Shown here in pieces: positions 44,500 to 51,931 of a stretch of DNA of 64,000 nt (positions are counted from its first letter, which is position 1; every line of letters begins with the position of its first letter). The DNA lies in contig CANQPU010000005.1 in the NCBI GenBank assembly GCA_947625815.1, positions 48,056 through 112,055 on the forward strand, in the 5' to 3' direction. The position numbers were made by a program, and so were the translations under genes. The notes beneath the pieces were generated by a model that did not search any database, was not told the DNA's origin, and worked only from the letters and a program-made list of their open reading frames with translations. Origin of the DNA: an uncultured Oscillospiraceae bacterium (GTDB taxonomy: Bacteria; Bacillota; Clostridia; Oscillospirales; Oscillospiraceae).

Positions 44500-44553
44500 C
44501 ATAATATTAAAGTTTACATAATTTTAGGTATACATAATACTTGTTTACATAAT
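44495..44553 (+). repeat. Four direct repeats of GTnnACATAAT before radA
   Basis: Copies lie at 44495-44505 (GTTGACATAAT), 44512-44522 (GTTTACATAAT), 44528-44538 (GTATACATAAT) and 44543-44553 (GTTTACATAAT), with start-to-start distances of 17, 16 and 15 bases. The last ends just before the AAAGGAG ribosome binding site of radA. Related copies in the opposite orientation appear at 51728-51879. They look like an operator array. Confidence 0.75.
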
Positions 44554-44570
44554 AAAAGGAGAGCGACGGG

Positions 44571-45938
44571 ATGAAGGAGAAGAGCGTATTTTACTGCACG
44601 GAATGCGGCAACGAATTCCCCAAATGGAGCGGTCGCTGTACAGCCTGCGGCGCATGGAATTCCATTGTTGAAAAGCCCGCTTTCAAGGAGGACCGGCGTT
44701 CCGCGGTCCAAGGCCCCCGAGGCGTCTCCCTGAAAAAGCCCGTTCTCCTGAGTGAAGTTGACATAACAGAGGAGCTTCGCTTTGATACCGGCATGGGGGA
44801 GCTGGACAGGGTCCTTGGGGGCGGAGCTGTTGCCGGTTCTCTGGTCCTTGTGGGCGGTGCTCCCGGCATCGGCAAATCCACTCTTTTGCTTCAGATCTGT
44901 CAGCATATCGGGGAGGAGCGCAGGATTCTTTATGTCACCGGCGAGGAATCCGAACGTCAGCTGAAAATGCGCGCCGGGAGGCTTTCCGTTGACAGCCCGA
45001 ATCTTTTGATCCTGTCCGAGACAAATATGTCCGATATTCTTGAAGCCGTTGACCAGGTTTCGCCCGATGTTTTGATCGCCGACTCCATCCAGACCCTCTA
45101 TTCGCCGGAAAATCAGAGCGCCCCAGGCAGTGTGGGGCAGGTCAAGGAGTGCACCATGGCCCTTATGCAGCTGGCGAAGGGTTCCGGGGTCACCGTATTT
45201 GTGATCGGTCATGTCAATAAAGAGGGCGCCATCGCGGGGCCCAAGGTCCTGGAGCATATGGTGGACTGCGTCCTGTATTTTGAGGGGGACGAGTCCCTGA
45301 GCTGCCGGATCCTGCGCGCGACGAAAAACAGATTTGGCTCCACCAACGAGATTGGCGTCTTTGAAATGGCTGACCACGGCCTGGTTGAAATACCGAATCC
45401 CTCGGAAATGCTTCTTTCGGGCCGCCCAAAGAACACGCCGGGCACCTGTGTTACCTGTGTTATGGAGGGCTCCAGACCCGTCCTGGCGGAGATCCAGGCG
45501 TTGTTAGCCTCAACTAACTATAACGTCCCGCGGCGTACATCCAACGGATTCGATTATAACAGGGCCATGCTCCTGCTGGCCGTGCTCGATAAGCGCGGGG
45601 GGCTCAAGACCGGCGGCACGGACGCCTATTTAAATGTTATAGGCGGTCTATATATCAATGAGCCGGCGGCGGACCTGGCGGCCATTCTGGCCATGGCGTC
45701 AAGCTACCGTGACATACCGATCCCGGACGATCTGGTGGTTTTGGGCGAAGTCGGTCTAACCGGAGAGCTCAGATCCGTCGCTCAGCTTGAGCAGAGAGTA
45801 TCGGAGATCGCACGGCACGGATTCAAAAGTCTGATCATACCGAAGCAGCGCCGCGGAAAACTGAACCCGCCGGAAGGGCTGAGAATATTGGAGGCCGGAA
45901 ATATCCGCGAGGCCATGTCGCTGATCCTCGGCGCGTGA
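44571..45938 (+). CDS. radA: DNA repair protein RadA (Sms)
   Basis: RadA is a RecA-like ATPase that helps process recombination intermediates by branch migration. The 455-residue protein has the N-terminal four-cysteine zinc motif CTECG...CTACG, Walker A GGAPGIGKST (about residues 97-106), the RadA-specific KNRFG (about 253-257) and a Lon-like C-terminal domain (about 310-450). Upstream of its ribosome binding site is an array of four repeats, suggesting special regulation. A palindrome and promoter for the next recombinase follow. Confidence 0.96.
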   Translation: MKEKSVFYCTECGNEFPKWSGRCTACGAWNSIVEKPAFKEDRRSAVQGPRGVSLKKPVLLSEVDITEELRFDTGMGELDRVLGGGAVAGSLVLVGGAPGIGKSTLLLQICQHIGEERRILYVTGEESERQLKMRAGRLSVDSPNLLILSETNMSDILEAVDQVSPDVLIADSIQTLYSPENQSAPGSVGQVKECTMALMQLAKGSGVTVFVIGHVNKEGAIAGPKVLEHMVDCVLYFEGDESLSCRILRATKNRFGSTNEIGVFEMADHGLVEIPNPSEMLLSGRPKNTPGTCVTCVMEGSRPVLAEIQALLASTNYNVPRRTSNGFDYNRAMLLLAVLDKRGGLKTGGTDAYLNVIGGLYINEPAADLAAILAMASSYRDIPIPDDLVVLGEVGLTGELRSVAQLEQRVSEIARHGFKSLIIPKQRRGKLNPPEGLRILEAGNIREAMSLILGA

Positions 45939-46001
45939 GAGGACATCAAAAGGGCCCGGACGCCGAATACCCCTTTTTCGCGGGTTTTTCCCTCCCCTAC
46001 A

Positions 46002-46027
46002 TTGAACAAAATTTTTATTTTGTTCAA
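46002..46027. repeat. 11-bp perfect inverted repeat before the recombinase gene
   Basis: TTGAACAAAAT (46002-46012) and its exact complement ATTTTGTTCAA (46017-46027) flank TTTT, in a 90%-AT patch within GC-rich DNA. It sits 7 bases upstream of the -35 of the next promoter, so it resembles a regulator-binding site more than a terminator. Confidence 0.7.
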
Positions 46028-46034
46028 AAATATG

Positions 46035-46063
46035 TGGATTTTTATCAGGAGCTGTGCTATACT
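46035..46063 (+). promoter_or_regulatory. Promoter of the XerC-type recombinase gene
   Basis: TGGATT (46035-46040) and TATACT (46058-46063) are 17 bases apart, with a TGC extension before the -10. The same TGGATT plus extended -10 combination is seen for cwlD. Confidence 0.65.
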
Positions 46064-46100
46064 GGAACTGCCACTCCCTGTTATACAAAGGAGATCAAAA

Positions 46101-47171
46101 ATGGACTATCGTACTGAGGCGCCGGAGGTCATCCGGGGGTTTCTCAATTATCATGAGAACATTGTGGGTCATTCCAAAAAAACCGTGGATGAGTATTACC
46201 TGGACCTGCGGACCTTTTTCCGATATATGAAGCTCATCAAAAACAAGGTGCCTCCGCAGACAGCTCTTGAGGATATCTCCATCCGTGATATCGATCTTGA
46301 TTTCATCAAGTCCGTTACCCTGTCGGACGTCTACGATTATCTGGGATACATGTCCCGGGACCGGGTAAGGAATCAGAATGCGTCGGATCCCGAATACGGT
46401 CTGAACTCTGCCTCCCGGGCTCGGAAGGTCTCCACGATCCGATCCTTTTACAAATATCTGACACTCAAAACTCATCAGCTGGAATCCAACCCCATCCAGG
46501 ATCTTGACTCCCCAAAGATCATGAAGACCCTGCCGCGCTATCTGAGCCTCAACGAGTCCGAGCGGCTCCTTGACAGCGTGGACGGAAAAAACCGGGAAAG
46601 GGATTACTGTATCCTGACCATCTTCCTGAACTGCGGCCTGCGGATCTCGGAGCTGGTGGGGCTGAATCTCACGGACGTCCGGTCAGATCACCTGCGGGTG
46701 CTGGGCAAGGGCGGCAAGGAGCGCGTGGTATACATAAACGACGCGGTGGCCGGGGCCATCAACGACTATCTGGCCGTCCGGAAAAACATGGCGCCCATCG
46801 ATTCACGCGCCCTTTTTCTCTCCTCCCGCCGGGACCGTATCAGCAAGTCCACCGTCCATGCCCTGGTCAAAAAGCATCTTGGTGCCGCGGGCCTTGACGC
46901 CACAAAATATTCCGCCCACAAGCTCCGCCACACCGCCGCCACGCTGATGCTCCACAGCGGCGTAGACGTTCGCACCCTCCAGGAGCTCTTGGGGCACGAG
47001 CACCTGAACACAACGGAGATCTACACCCACGTTGAAAACGAGGGCCTTCGCGAGGCGGCCCTGCTCTCCCCTCTCGCGGGCCACGTAAAGCCGGCTGATC
47101 CCTCCGCCAACGAGGACACCCCGGCGGAGGAGGCCCCTGAACCGGTTCAGGTCGAGCAGAGCCTGTCATAA
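46101..47171 (+). CDS. Tyrosine recombinase/integrase, XerC-like
   Basis: This is a site-specific DNA recombinase of 356 residues. The core-binding N-terminal domain spans about residues 1-150. The catalytic domain has the R-K-H-x-x-R-H-Y set: Arg181 (GLRISEL), Lys206 (GKGGKER), His273 and Arg276 (HKLRHT), a second His in LLGHEHL and the nucleophile Tyr in EIYTHV. The acidic tail after residue 325 is not part of the fold. Together with the XerD-like gene at 50073 it may form the dif-resolving pair, but integrase roles are possible. AAAGGAG stands before the ATG. Its end overlaps the convergent DUF6514 gene by 25 bases. Confidence 0.9.
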   Translation: MDYRTEAPEVIRGFLNYHENIVGHSKKTVDEYYLDLRTFFRYMKLIKNKVPPQTALEDISIRDIDLDFIKSVTLSDVYDYLGYMSRDRVRNQNASDPEYGLNSASRARKVSTIRSFYKYLTLKTHQLESNPIQDLDSPKIMKTLPRYLSLNESERLLDSVDGKNRERDYCILTIFLNCGLRISELVGLNLTDVRSDHLRVLGKGGKERVVYINDAVAGAINDYLAVRKNMAPIDSRALFLSSRRDRISKSTVHALVKKHLGAAGLDATKYSAHKLRHTAATLMLHSGVDVRTLQELLGHEHLNTTEIYTHVENEGLREAALLSPLAGHVKPADPSANEDTPAEEAPEPVQVEQSLS

Positions 47172-47416
47172 ACGATGTCCTCCAGCGTCGTGGGCGTCAC
47201 CTCACAGCGGCAGAGCTGTTCAATAAAGTCCAGCGCCTCTCCCCTTTTGCCAAAGACGTCGGTGAACTCGGAATAGTCGCCGTCCGATTTCTCCAGCCGC
47301 ACCCCGTAGCGTGTGACTCCACCGAGCTCCTGTGGAAGTCTGCGCATGGTGAGACTGTACGAAACAGAGAACCCGGAGAAATCAGCCTCACAGATCTTTT
47401 CGCGGATAATGTTCAT
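47147..47416 (-). CDS. DUF6514 family small protein
   Basis: This 89-residue protein begins MNIIREKICEADFSGFSVSY and ends VTPTTLEDIVYDRLCS. The central phrases YGVRLEKSDGDYSEFTDVFGKRG and ALDFIEQLCR resemble DUF6514, a small protein family of Clostridia with unknown role. The start at 47416 has GGGAGGT eight bases upstream; the longer frame upstream is not coding. It overlaps the end of the recombinase gene on the other strand by 25 bases, so the two transcripts could interfere. No terminator is visible. Confidence 0.72.
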   Translation of the reverse strand: MNIIREKICEADFSGFSVSYSLTMRRLPQELGGVTRYGVRLEKSDGDYSEFTDVFGKRGEALDFIEQLCRCEVTPTTLEDIVYDRLCST

Positions 47417-47550
47417 AAAGAATACCTCCCTGTTTTTTATTGATAGATACATTATCCGACAGTTGACCTGAATTTTCCAGATAAATCGTTCGACTTTTTT
47501 CGACCTTTGCAGACCCGGCGTGTCCGCTGTAAAATGTTTTTCGTAAGAGG

Positions 47551-47579
47551 TTGCCAACTTGGCGTATTGCTGTTATAAT
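47551..47579 (+). promoter_or_regulatory. Sigma-A promoter of nadB-nadC
   Basis: TTGCCA (47551-47556) and TATAAT (47574-47579), preceded by TGT, are 17 bases apart. A small 6-bp hairpin (GGAACG/CGTTCC, 47584-47604) lies in the leader. It is too small for a known riboswitch. Confidence 0.85.
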
Positions 47580-47625
47580 GTTAGGAACGATTTCAAACCG
47601 TTCCCCATGCGAAAGAAGGAATAAA

Positions 47626-49164
47626 ATGCGTTACGCCATAGACGGTTCCGTAAGACCGGAGAGACATTCAAATTATGACGTGGTCATCGTGGGCGCCGGG
47701 ATCGCAGGGCTGTATTCCGCCCTCAACCTCTCCCCTTCCCTTAAATGCTGTATCTTCGCAAAAGAAACGATCGATATATCCAACTCCTGGCTCGCGCAGG
47801 GCGGGATCGCCGCGGTCACCGCGCCGGACGACGACCCGGAGCTCCATTTCCGGGACACCCTTGTCGCCGGAGCGGGACTGTGTGATGAGGCGGCCGTCCA
47901 TGTCCTTGTTGACGAGGGCCCCATGGACATCAAAAACCTCATAAAAATGAACGTCCCCTTTGACCTTACCGAGACCGGTGAGCTTGACCGCACCCGGGAG
48001 GGCGGGCACCATAAAAACCGCATCCTTCACGCCGGCGGGGACGCCACGGGCCGGGAGACGGTCAAGGTCCTGGCCTATATCGCCTCCCAGCGGGACAACA
48101 TCATTTTCCGGGACAACACCTTCTTCGTGGATATCCTCACCGACGAGAAGGGCGTATCCGGCCTTATCGTCAAGGATGATGACGGAAAATACGAGACCGT
48201 TGCCACCCGCCATCTGGTGCTCTGCACCGGCGGCATCGGTCAGGTGTTTGAGACGAGCACCAATCCCGCTGTGGCCACCGGTGACGGCCTGGCCGCCGCC
48301 ATTCGGGCCGGAGCGGAGTTGCGGGGCATGGAATTCATTCAATTCCATCCCACGGGACTCTGGTCGCCGGACAGGGAGAGCCGCGCGTTTCTCATCTCCG
48401 AGTCCGTTCGCGGAGAGGGCGGCCTGCTCAAAAACTCCGAGGGCGTTCGCTTCATGGTCGGAAAGCACGAGCTGGCTGAGCTGGCGCCCCGGGATATCGT
48501 GGCAAGAGGCATCTATAACGAGATGAAGCGCACAGGCGAGAGCCACGTATACATCGACATCACCTCCGCCCCCGAGGAGGAGCTTGCCCACCGCTTCCCC
48601 ACCATCTACAACGAGTGTCTCCGCCGCGGCATCAACATTGCCCGAGACTATATCCCCGTCTGCCCTGTTCACCACTACATGATGGGCGGGATCAAGACCG
48701 ACCTCTACGCCCGTACCGCCATCCACGGACTGTACGCCTGCGGGGAGACAGCCTCTACCGGCGTCCACGGCGCCAACAGGCTGGCCTCCAACTCCATGCT
48801 GGAGTGCCTTGTATTCGGCAGGCGCGCGGCGGAGGACATCAACCGCTCCTTCTCCCCTGCCCTCACAACCTCGGAAGAGCTGATGCCGGATCTAAAAATA
48901 AGGCCTGCACTGGACATTGATTTCAAGGCCCTGCGGGCCCGCATACAGCACATCATGAGCGAGCACTGCTTCGTAATCCGCACCCGGGAGGGGCTTGAGA
49001 CGGCGCTTTCGGAGATGCGCGGGATCCTCGACACACTCATAGCCGGGTTTTCGCCCTCAAAGGAATATGACGAGGATCTGAGCCTCGCCATCATTTCCGA
49101 GGCCATTATCATGTCGGCCCTGGCCCGACGCGAGAGCATCGGCGCTCACTACCGCGAGAGTTGA
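47626..49164 (+). CDS. nadB: L-aspartate oxidase
   Basis: NadB oxidises aspartate to iminoaspartate, the first step of de novo NAD synthesis, with FAD. The 512-residue protein has the FAD motif VVIVGAGIAGLYSALNL (about residues 19-35), the HxxxDxTG-like substrate region with GGHHKNRILHAGGDATGRE, and the C-terminal GANRLASNSMLEC that is common to this and the fumarate reductase family. ATG 47626 has AAGAAGGA upstream. nadC follows after 13 bases; the middle enzyme NadA is not in this window. Confidence 0.95.
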   Translation: MRYAIDGSVRPERHSNYDVVIVGAGIAGLYSALNLSPSLKCCIFAKETIDISNSWLAQGGIAAVTAPDDDPELHFRDTLVAGAGLCDEAAVHVLVDEGPMDIKNLIKMNVPFDLTETGELDRTREGGHHKNRILHAGGDATGRETVKVLAYIASQRDNIIFRDNTFFVDILTDEKGVSGLIVKDDDGKYETVATRHLVLCTGGIGQVFETSTNPAVATGDGLAAAIRAGAELRGMEFIQFHPTGLWSPDRESRAFLISESVRGEGGLLKNSEGVRFMVGKHELAELAPRDIVARGIYNEMKRTGESHVYIDITSAPEEELAHRFPTIYNECLRRGINIARDYIPVCPVHHYMMGGIKTDLYARTAIHGLYACGETASTGVHGANRLASNSMLECLVFGRRAAEDINRSFSPALTTSEELMPDLKIRPALDIDFKALRARIQHIMSEHCFVIRTREGLETALSEMRGILDTLIAGFSPSKEYDEDLSLAIISEAIIMSALARRESIGAHYRES

Positions 49165-49177
49165 AACGGAGGCACTG

Positions 49178-50011
49178 ATGAACCATATTGGACTTGACAA
49201 GCTGATACTTGACGCCCTGGCCGAGGATATCGGCACCGGCGACATCACCACCGAGAGCTGCATCCCGGAGGACGGGGTCTCCGAAGGCGTTTTTCGGGCA
49301 AAGCAGGACGGCGTTTTCTGCGGAATGTCTGTCCTTCAGCGGGTATTTGAGCTGGTTGACAGGAGAATCACCGTCGTTCCCCTCATCAAGGACGGGGACG
49401 AGGTCAAGGCGGGCCAGGAGATCGCGAAGATCAAAGGCCCCTCCCGCGGCGTCCTCTCCGGAGAACGGGTAGCCCTGAACCTGGTCCAGCATATGTCCGG
49501 CATCGCCACAGCCGCAAGCCGCGCCGTTAAGGCCGTGGAGGGAACCGGCTGCGTCATTGTGGACACCAGGAAAACGACTCCCGGACTTCGCGTTTTGGAA
49601 AAATACTCCGTAAAGGTGGGCGGCGGCGGCAATCACCGGTTCAATCTGGCAGACGGTGTCCTCATCAAGGATAACCACATTGTGGCCGCCGGCGGTATAG
49701 CCGGGGCCATAAAGGCCGTGCGCCGCAACGCTCCGCACACGCTCCGAATCGAGATCGAAGCGGAGACCGTGGACCAGGTCCGGCAGTGCCTCGACGCCGG
49801 CGCCGATATCATCATGCTGGATAATATGTCCGTCGAGGATATGCGCACATGCGTGCGTCTCATCGATCATCAGGCCCTTACCGAGGCCAGCGGCAATATG
49901 GGAGAGCGGGACCTCCGCGAGGTCGCGGAAACAGGCGTTGACTATATCTCCATCGGAGCCCTCACCCACTCCGTAGCGGCGCTGGATATCAGCTTGAAAT
50001 TCACAAAGTAA
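49178..50011 (+). CDS. nadC: Nicotinate-nucleotide pyrophosphorylase (quinolinate phosphoribosyltransferase)
   Basis: NadC converts quinolinate and PRPP to nicotinate mononucleotide. The 277-residue protein contains AEDIGTGDITTESC (about residues 15-28), the substrate motif DTRKTTPGLR (about 128-137), and GGGGNHRFNLADGVLIKDNH and EIEAETVDQ segments. It is downstream of nadB and ends at a strong terminator, so the two are one operon. NadA, which makes quinolinate, must be encoded elsewhere or be missing. Confidence 0.96.
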   Translation: MNHIGLDKLILDALAEDIGTGDITTESCIPEDGVSEGVFRAKQDGVFCGMSVLQRVFELVDRRITVVPLIKDGDEVKAGQEIAKIKGPSRGVLSGERVALNLVQHMSGIATAASRAVKAVEGTGCVIVDTRKTTPGLRVLEKYSVKVGGGGNHRFNLADGVLIKDNHIVAAGGIAGAIKAVRRNAPHTLRIEIEAETVDQVRQCLDAGADIIMLDNMSVEDMRTCVRLIDHQALTEASGNMGERDLREVAETGVDYISIGALTHSVAALDISLKFTK

Positions 50012-50023
50012 CGCTCTACGATA

Positions 50024-50066
50024 CGAAATTCCCCGGCCATCCGGCCGGGGAATTTCGCTTTTTATT
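50024..50066 (+). terminator. Strong terminator after nadC
   Basis: A 15-bp GC-rich stem (50024-50038 with 50043-50057) with loop ATCC is followed by CTTTTTATT. The convergent xerD gene ends 7 bases later. Confidence 0.93.
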
Positions 50067-50072
50067 AAGGAG

Positions 50073-50963
50073 TTATGCCCGAGGGTGGGCTTTGTTATAT
50101 ACGTCCTTGAGCTGTTTTTTCACAAGCTGGGCATAGACCTGGGTGGAGGATATATCCGCGTGGCCCAGCATTTCCTGGATGCTCCTGAGGTCGGCGCCGT
50201 TTTCCAGAAGATGCGCGGCAAAGGAGTGGCGCAGCGTGTGGGGCGTGATGTCCTTGTCGATCTTGGCGGTCTCCTGATAATGCTTTATGACCTTCCAAAA
50301 GCCCTGACGGGTCATCCGTTCGCCGTTTACGTTGACGAAGAGGGCCTCCTCCGTGGGGGAAGCGATCATCTGTCCGCGGACGAGATTTATGTAGTCGGAA
50401 ACCGCGCGAATGGCGGCAGGATACATGGGGATGAATCGTTCTTTTCCATGGGTAGAGCACTTGACGATGCCGGCGGAGAGCTTGACGTCATCGATATTCA
50501 TGCTGATAAGCTCGCTGACGCGGATACCGGTGGCATAGAGGAGCTCCAGCATCGCCCGATCCCGGTAGCCCTTCATGTCGGTACATTTGGGCTGATCAAG
50601 AAGCAGCTCGACCTCCTCGCTGGTCAGGATCTGCGGGAGTTTTTTCTCACTGCGTTCGAGAGAAATATCAAATACGGGGTTCTTTTCAACCGCGCCAATA
50701 TCCATAAGAAAACCGAAAAAACACTTGATGGACGCAAGGCACCTAGCCACCGTGGAGGCGGATTTCCCCTCGCCCTGGAGCCACTCGATGTACTCCTTCA
50801 GAACAGGCTGGCTCACCTCTGTGACCCCAATATGCTTGTGCTTTTTCAGATAATCGCAAAACTGATTGATGTCACGCACATAAGAAAGATACGTGTTCGC
50901 GGACACATGCCTGTCATCGCGCAGATAGCTCTGAAAGCGCTCTATATAGTTCTCTTCGGGCAC
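50073..50963 (-). CDS. xerD: Tyrosine recombinase XerD
   Basis: This is the likely XerD of the chromosome dimer-resolution pair. The 296-residue protein carries the catalytic residues Arg148 (TGIRVSEL), Lys174 (HGKERF), His242 and Arg245 (HTLRHS), His268 (LGHADI) and nucleophile Tyr277 (STQVYAQL). The length and LGHADISST motif fit XerD better than an integrase. It lies 18 bases downstream of spoIIM in the minus-strand group; the xerD-spoIIM linkage is known in Bacillus-type genomes. DNA motifs resembling its binding arm occur nearby (see repeats). Confidence 0.93.
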   Translation of the reverse strand: MPEENYIERFQSYLRDDRHVSANTYLSYVRDINQFCDYLKKHKHIGVTEVSQPVLKEYIEWLQGEGKSASTVARCLASIKCFFGFLMDIGAVEKNPVFDISLERSEKKLPQILTSEEVELLLDQPKCTDMKGYRDRAMLELLYATGIRVSELISMNIDDVKLSAGIVKCSTHGKERFIPMYPAAIRAVSDYINLVRGQMIASPTEEALFVNVNGERMTRQGFWKVIKHYQETAKIDKDITPHTLRHSFAAHLLENGADLRSIQEMLGHADISSTQVYAQLVKKQLKDVYNKAHPRA

Positions 50964-50981
50964 ATGGCCACCTTCTTTCGT

Positions 50982-51596
50982 TCAAGAGAAAATGGGGAAA
51001 TCGAGAAGACCGGAATTCAATACGGCCCTCTCCCCCAAAGCCAGGAGGAAAAGGATCAGAATGACCGCAAGGAAACGGAGGATACTGATTCTCGCGTCAT
51101 GGAACGGATCAAACGGAAGTGAAAACCACACTCTGCCAAGCTCCAGAGAGGTGAAAAACGACCCGGCGGCCACCACGAACAGCAGTGGGACCGACAGAGC
51201 CGACACGCCGGCAAAGAGGATACAGCCCATAAGGGCGCCGTTCAGGGAATAGAGCCTTGTCAGTACAGAGAGGGTAAAAGCGAGGGAAAAGCCCCTGAAA
51301 AAACTAAGCGCGGGGATCAGCACCACACCGAGGACCGAAAAGCCCAGAAGAAAAGCGGCGATGTGGTACTTGGCGATCATCCAGAAGATGCCGGCAGAAC
51401 CGGGATCTTCCACCGCCACAAGGGACGGCAAATACCGGGACATGTACTCCTCCGCGCCGCCGTCGGAGCAAAACCCGGTCGAAAGAAAAGTTCCGGCCAC
51501 AACGCCAAGGCAGAAAAGCGCGGCACAGATCATAAAGGCCGGATAGTGGGAACGCGGTAAAAATACGTGCCCGGAAAATAACCTTCTTTTGTTCAT
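50982..51596 (-). CDS. spoIIM: Stage II sporulation protein M
   Basis: SpoIIM is one of three membrane proteins (with SpoIID and SpoIIP) that drive engulfment by remodelling septal peptidoglycan. The 204-residue protein has about five membrane segments (roughly 20-40, 75-92, 95-115, 120-145 and 165-185) and a long outer loop after the first one with GFCSDGGAEEYMSRYL. The start ATG 51596 has GTGAGG six bases upstream; GTG 51608 in the same frame is less likely. It precedes xerD by 18 bases and is transcribed from the direction of the repeat-rich intergenic region. Confidence 0.88.
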   Translation of the reverse strand: MNKRRLFSGHVFLPRSHYPAFMICAALFCLGVVAGTFLSTGFCSDGGAEEYMSRYLPSLVAVEDPGSAGIFWMIAKYHIAAFLLGFSVLGVVLIPALSFFRGFSLAFTLSVLTRLYSLNGALMGCILFAGVSALSVPLLFVVAAGSFFTSLELGRVWFSLPFDPFHDARISILRFLAVILILFLLALGERAVLNSGLLDFPIFS

Positions 51597-51677
51597 AACA
51601 AGCCTCACCCGGTAAAGATTATGTCCCGGAGAGAAGCCTGATGCATAAAAAACAGGTCAGTTTTTGAAAGCATCCTT

Positions 51678-51706
51678 ATCATAATACATCCGGGATAAAT
51701 AATCAA
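51678..51706 (-). promoter_or_regulatory. Promoter candidate of spoIIM
   Basis: On the minus strand TTGATT (51701-51706) and TATGAT (51678-51683) are 17 bases apart. A sigma-E-like CATAATCT occurs nearer to the gene but with a poor -35, so which promoter is used is not clear. Confidence 0.5.
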
Positions 51707-51727
51707 TAGAAAATCAAAATTTTGTGA

Positions 51728-51765
51728 ATTATGCACATAAATTATGTTAACAGTATTATGTTAAC
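51728..51765 (-). repeat. Repeats of the radA-type motif (GTTAACATAAT)
   Basis: Read on the minus strand, GTTAACATAAT occurs exactly at 51755-51765 and 51741-51751 (14 bases apart). A degenerate copy (plus-strand ATTATGCACAT, 51728-51738) is 13 bases further on. The motif agrees with the repeats upstream of radA at 9 to 10 of 11 positions. A third good copy (plus-strand TTTATGTTAAC) is at 51869-51879. Confidence 0.65.
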
Positions 51766-51803
51766 TTCAAAACCGCACCGCCCTTTAAGTGCTTCAAAAG
51801 GCT

Positions 51804-51866
51804 GGCCAATTCGCAATATTTAGGTCGCCGTTGTCGCGGCGACACTACATATTGGTAATCGGCCTC
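51804..51866. repeat. Large imperfect hairpin
   Basis: The inner stem GTCGCCG/CGGCGAC (51824-51830 with 51837-51843) is perfect. The outer arms (51804-51823 and about 51844-51864) match at roughly 15 of 20 positions. There is no T-run. It could be a structured RNA or a protein-binding site. Confidence 0.55.
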
Positions 51867-51880
51867 CGTTTATGTTAACT

Positions 51881-51915
51881 TATGCCAATGATTACAAAGC
51901 GTAATCATTGGCATA
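51881..51915. terminator. Perfect 15-bp hairpin after the TIGR04086 gene
   Basis: TATGCCAATGATTAC (51881-51895) and its exact complement (51901-51915) have a 5-base loop. It lies 16 bases past the end of the minus-strand membrane protein gene. No T-run follows, so it may stabilise the mRNA end or block readthrough weakly. Confidence 0.5.
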
Positions 51916-51931
51916 GTCAAAATGACGGTAC

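Larger units (their letters stand above)
51597..51931. other. 335-base gene-free region with repeats and hairpins
   Basis: No coding region is supported. From left to right it holds the spoIIM leader and a promoter candidate (51678-51706), an AT-rich part with motif repeats (51728-51765), an imperfect long hairpin (51804-51866), one more repeat copy (51869-51879) and a perfect hairpin (51881-51915). Base composition changes from about 30% to about 60% GC within it. Confidence 0.7.

Noticed and set aside
47580..47625. A riboswitch in the nadB leader
   Set aside because: The leader is about 40 bases with only a 6-bp stem, too small for a known NAD-related riboswitch.
51728..51765. A dif site at the repeated TTATGTTAAC motif
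   Set aside because: A dif site needs two inverted arms with about 6 bases between; here the arms are direct repeats, and the only inverted arrangement (TGCACATAA next to ATTATGTTAA) has about one base between. Kept as a motif finding instead.
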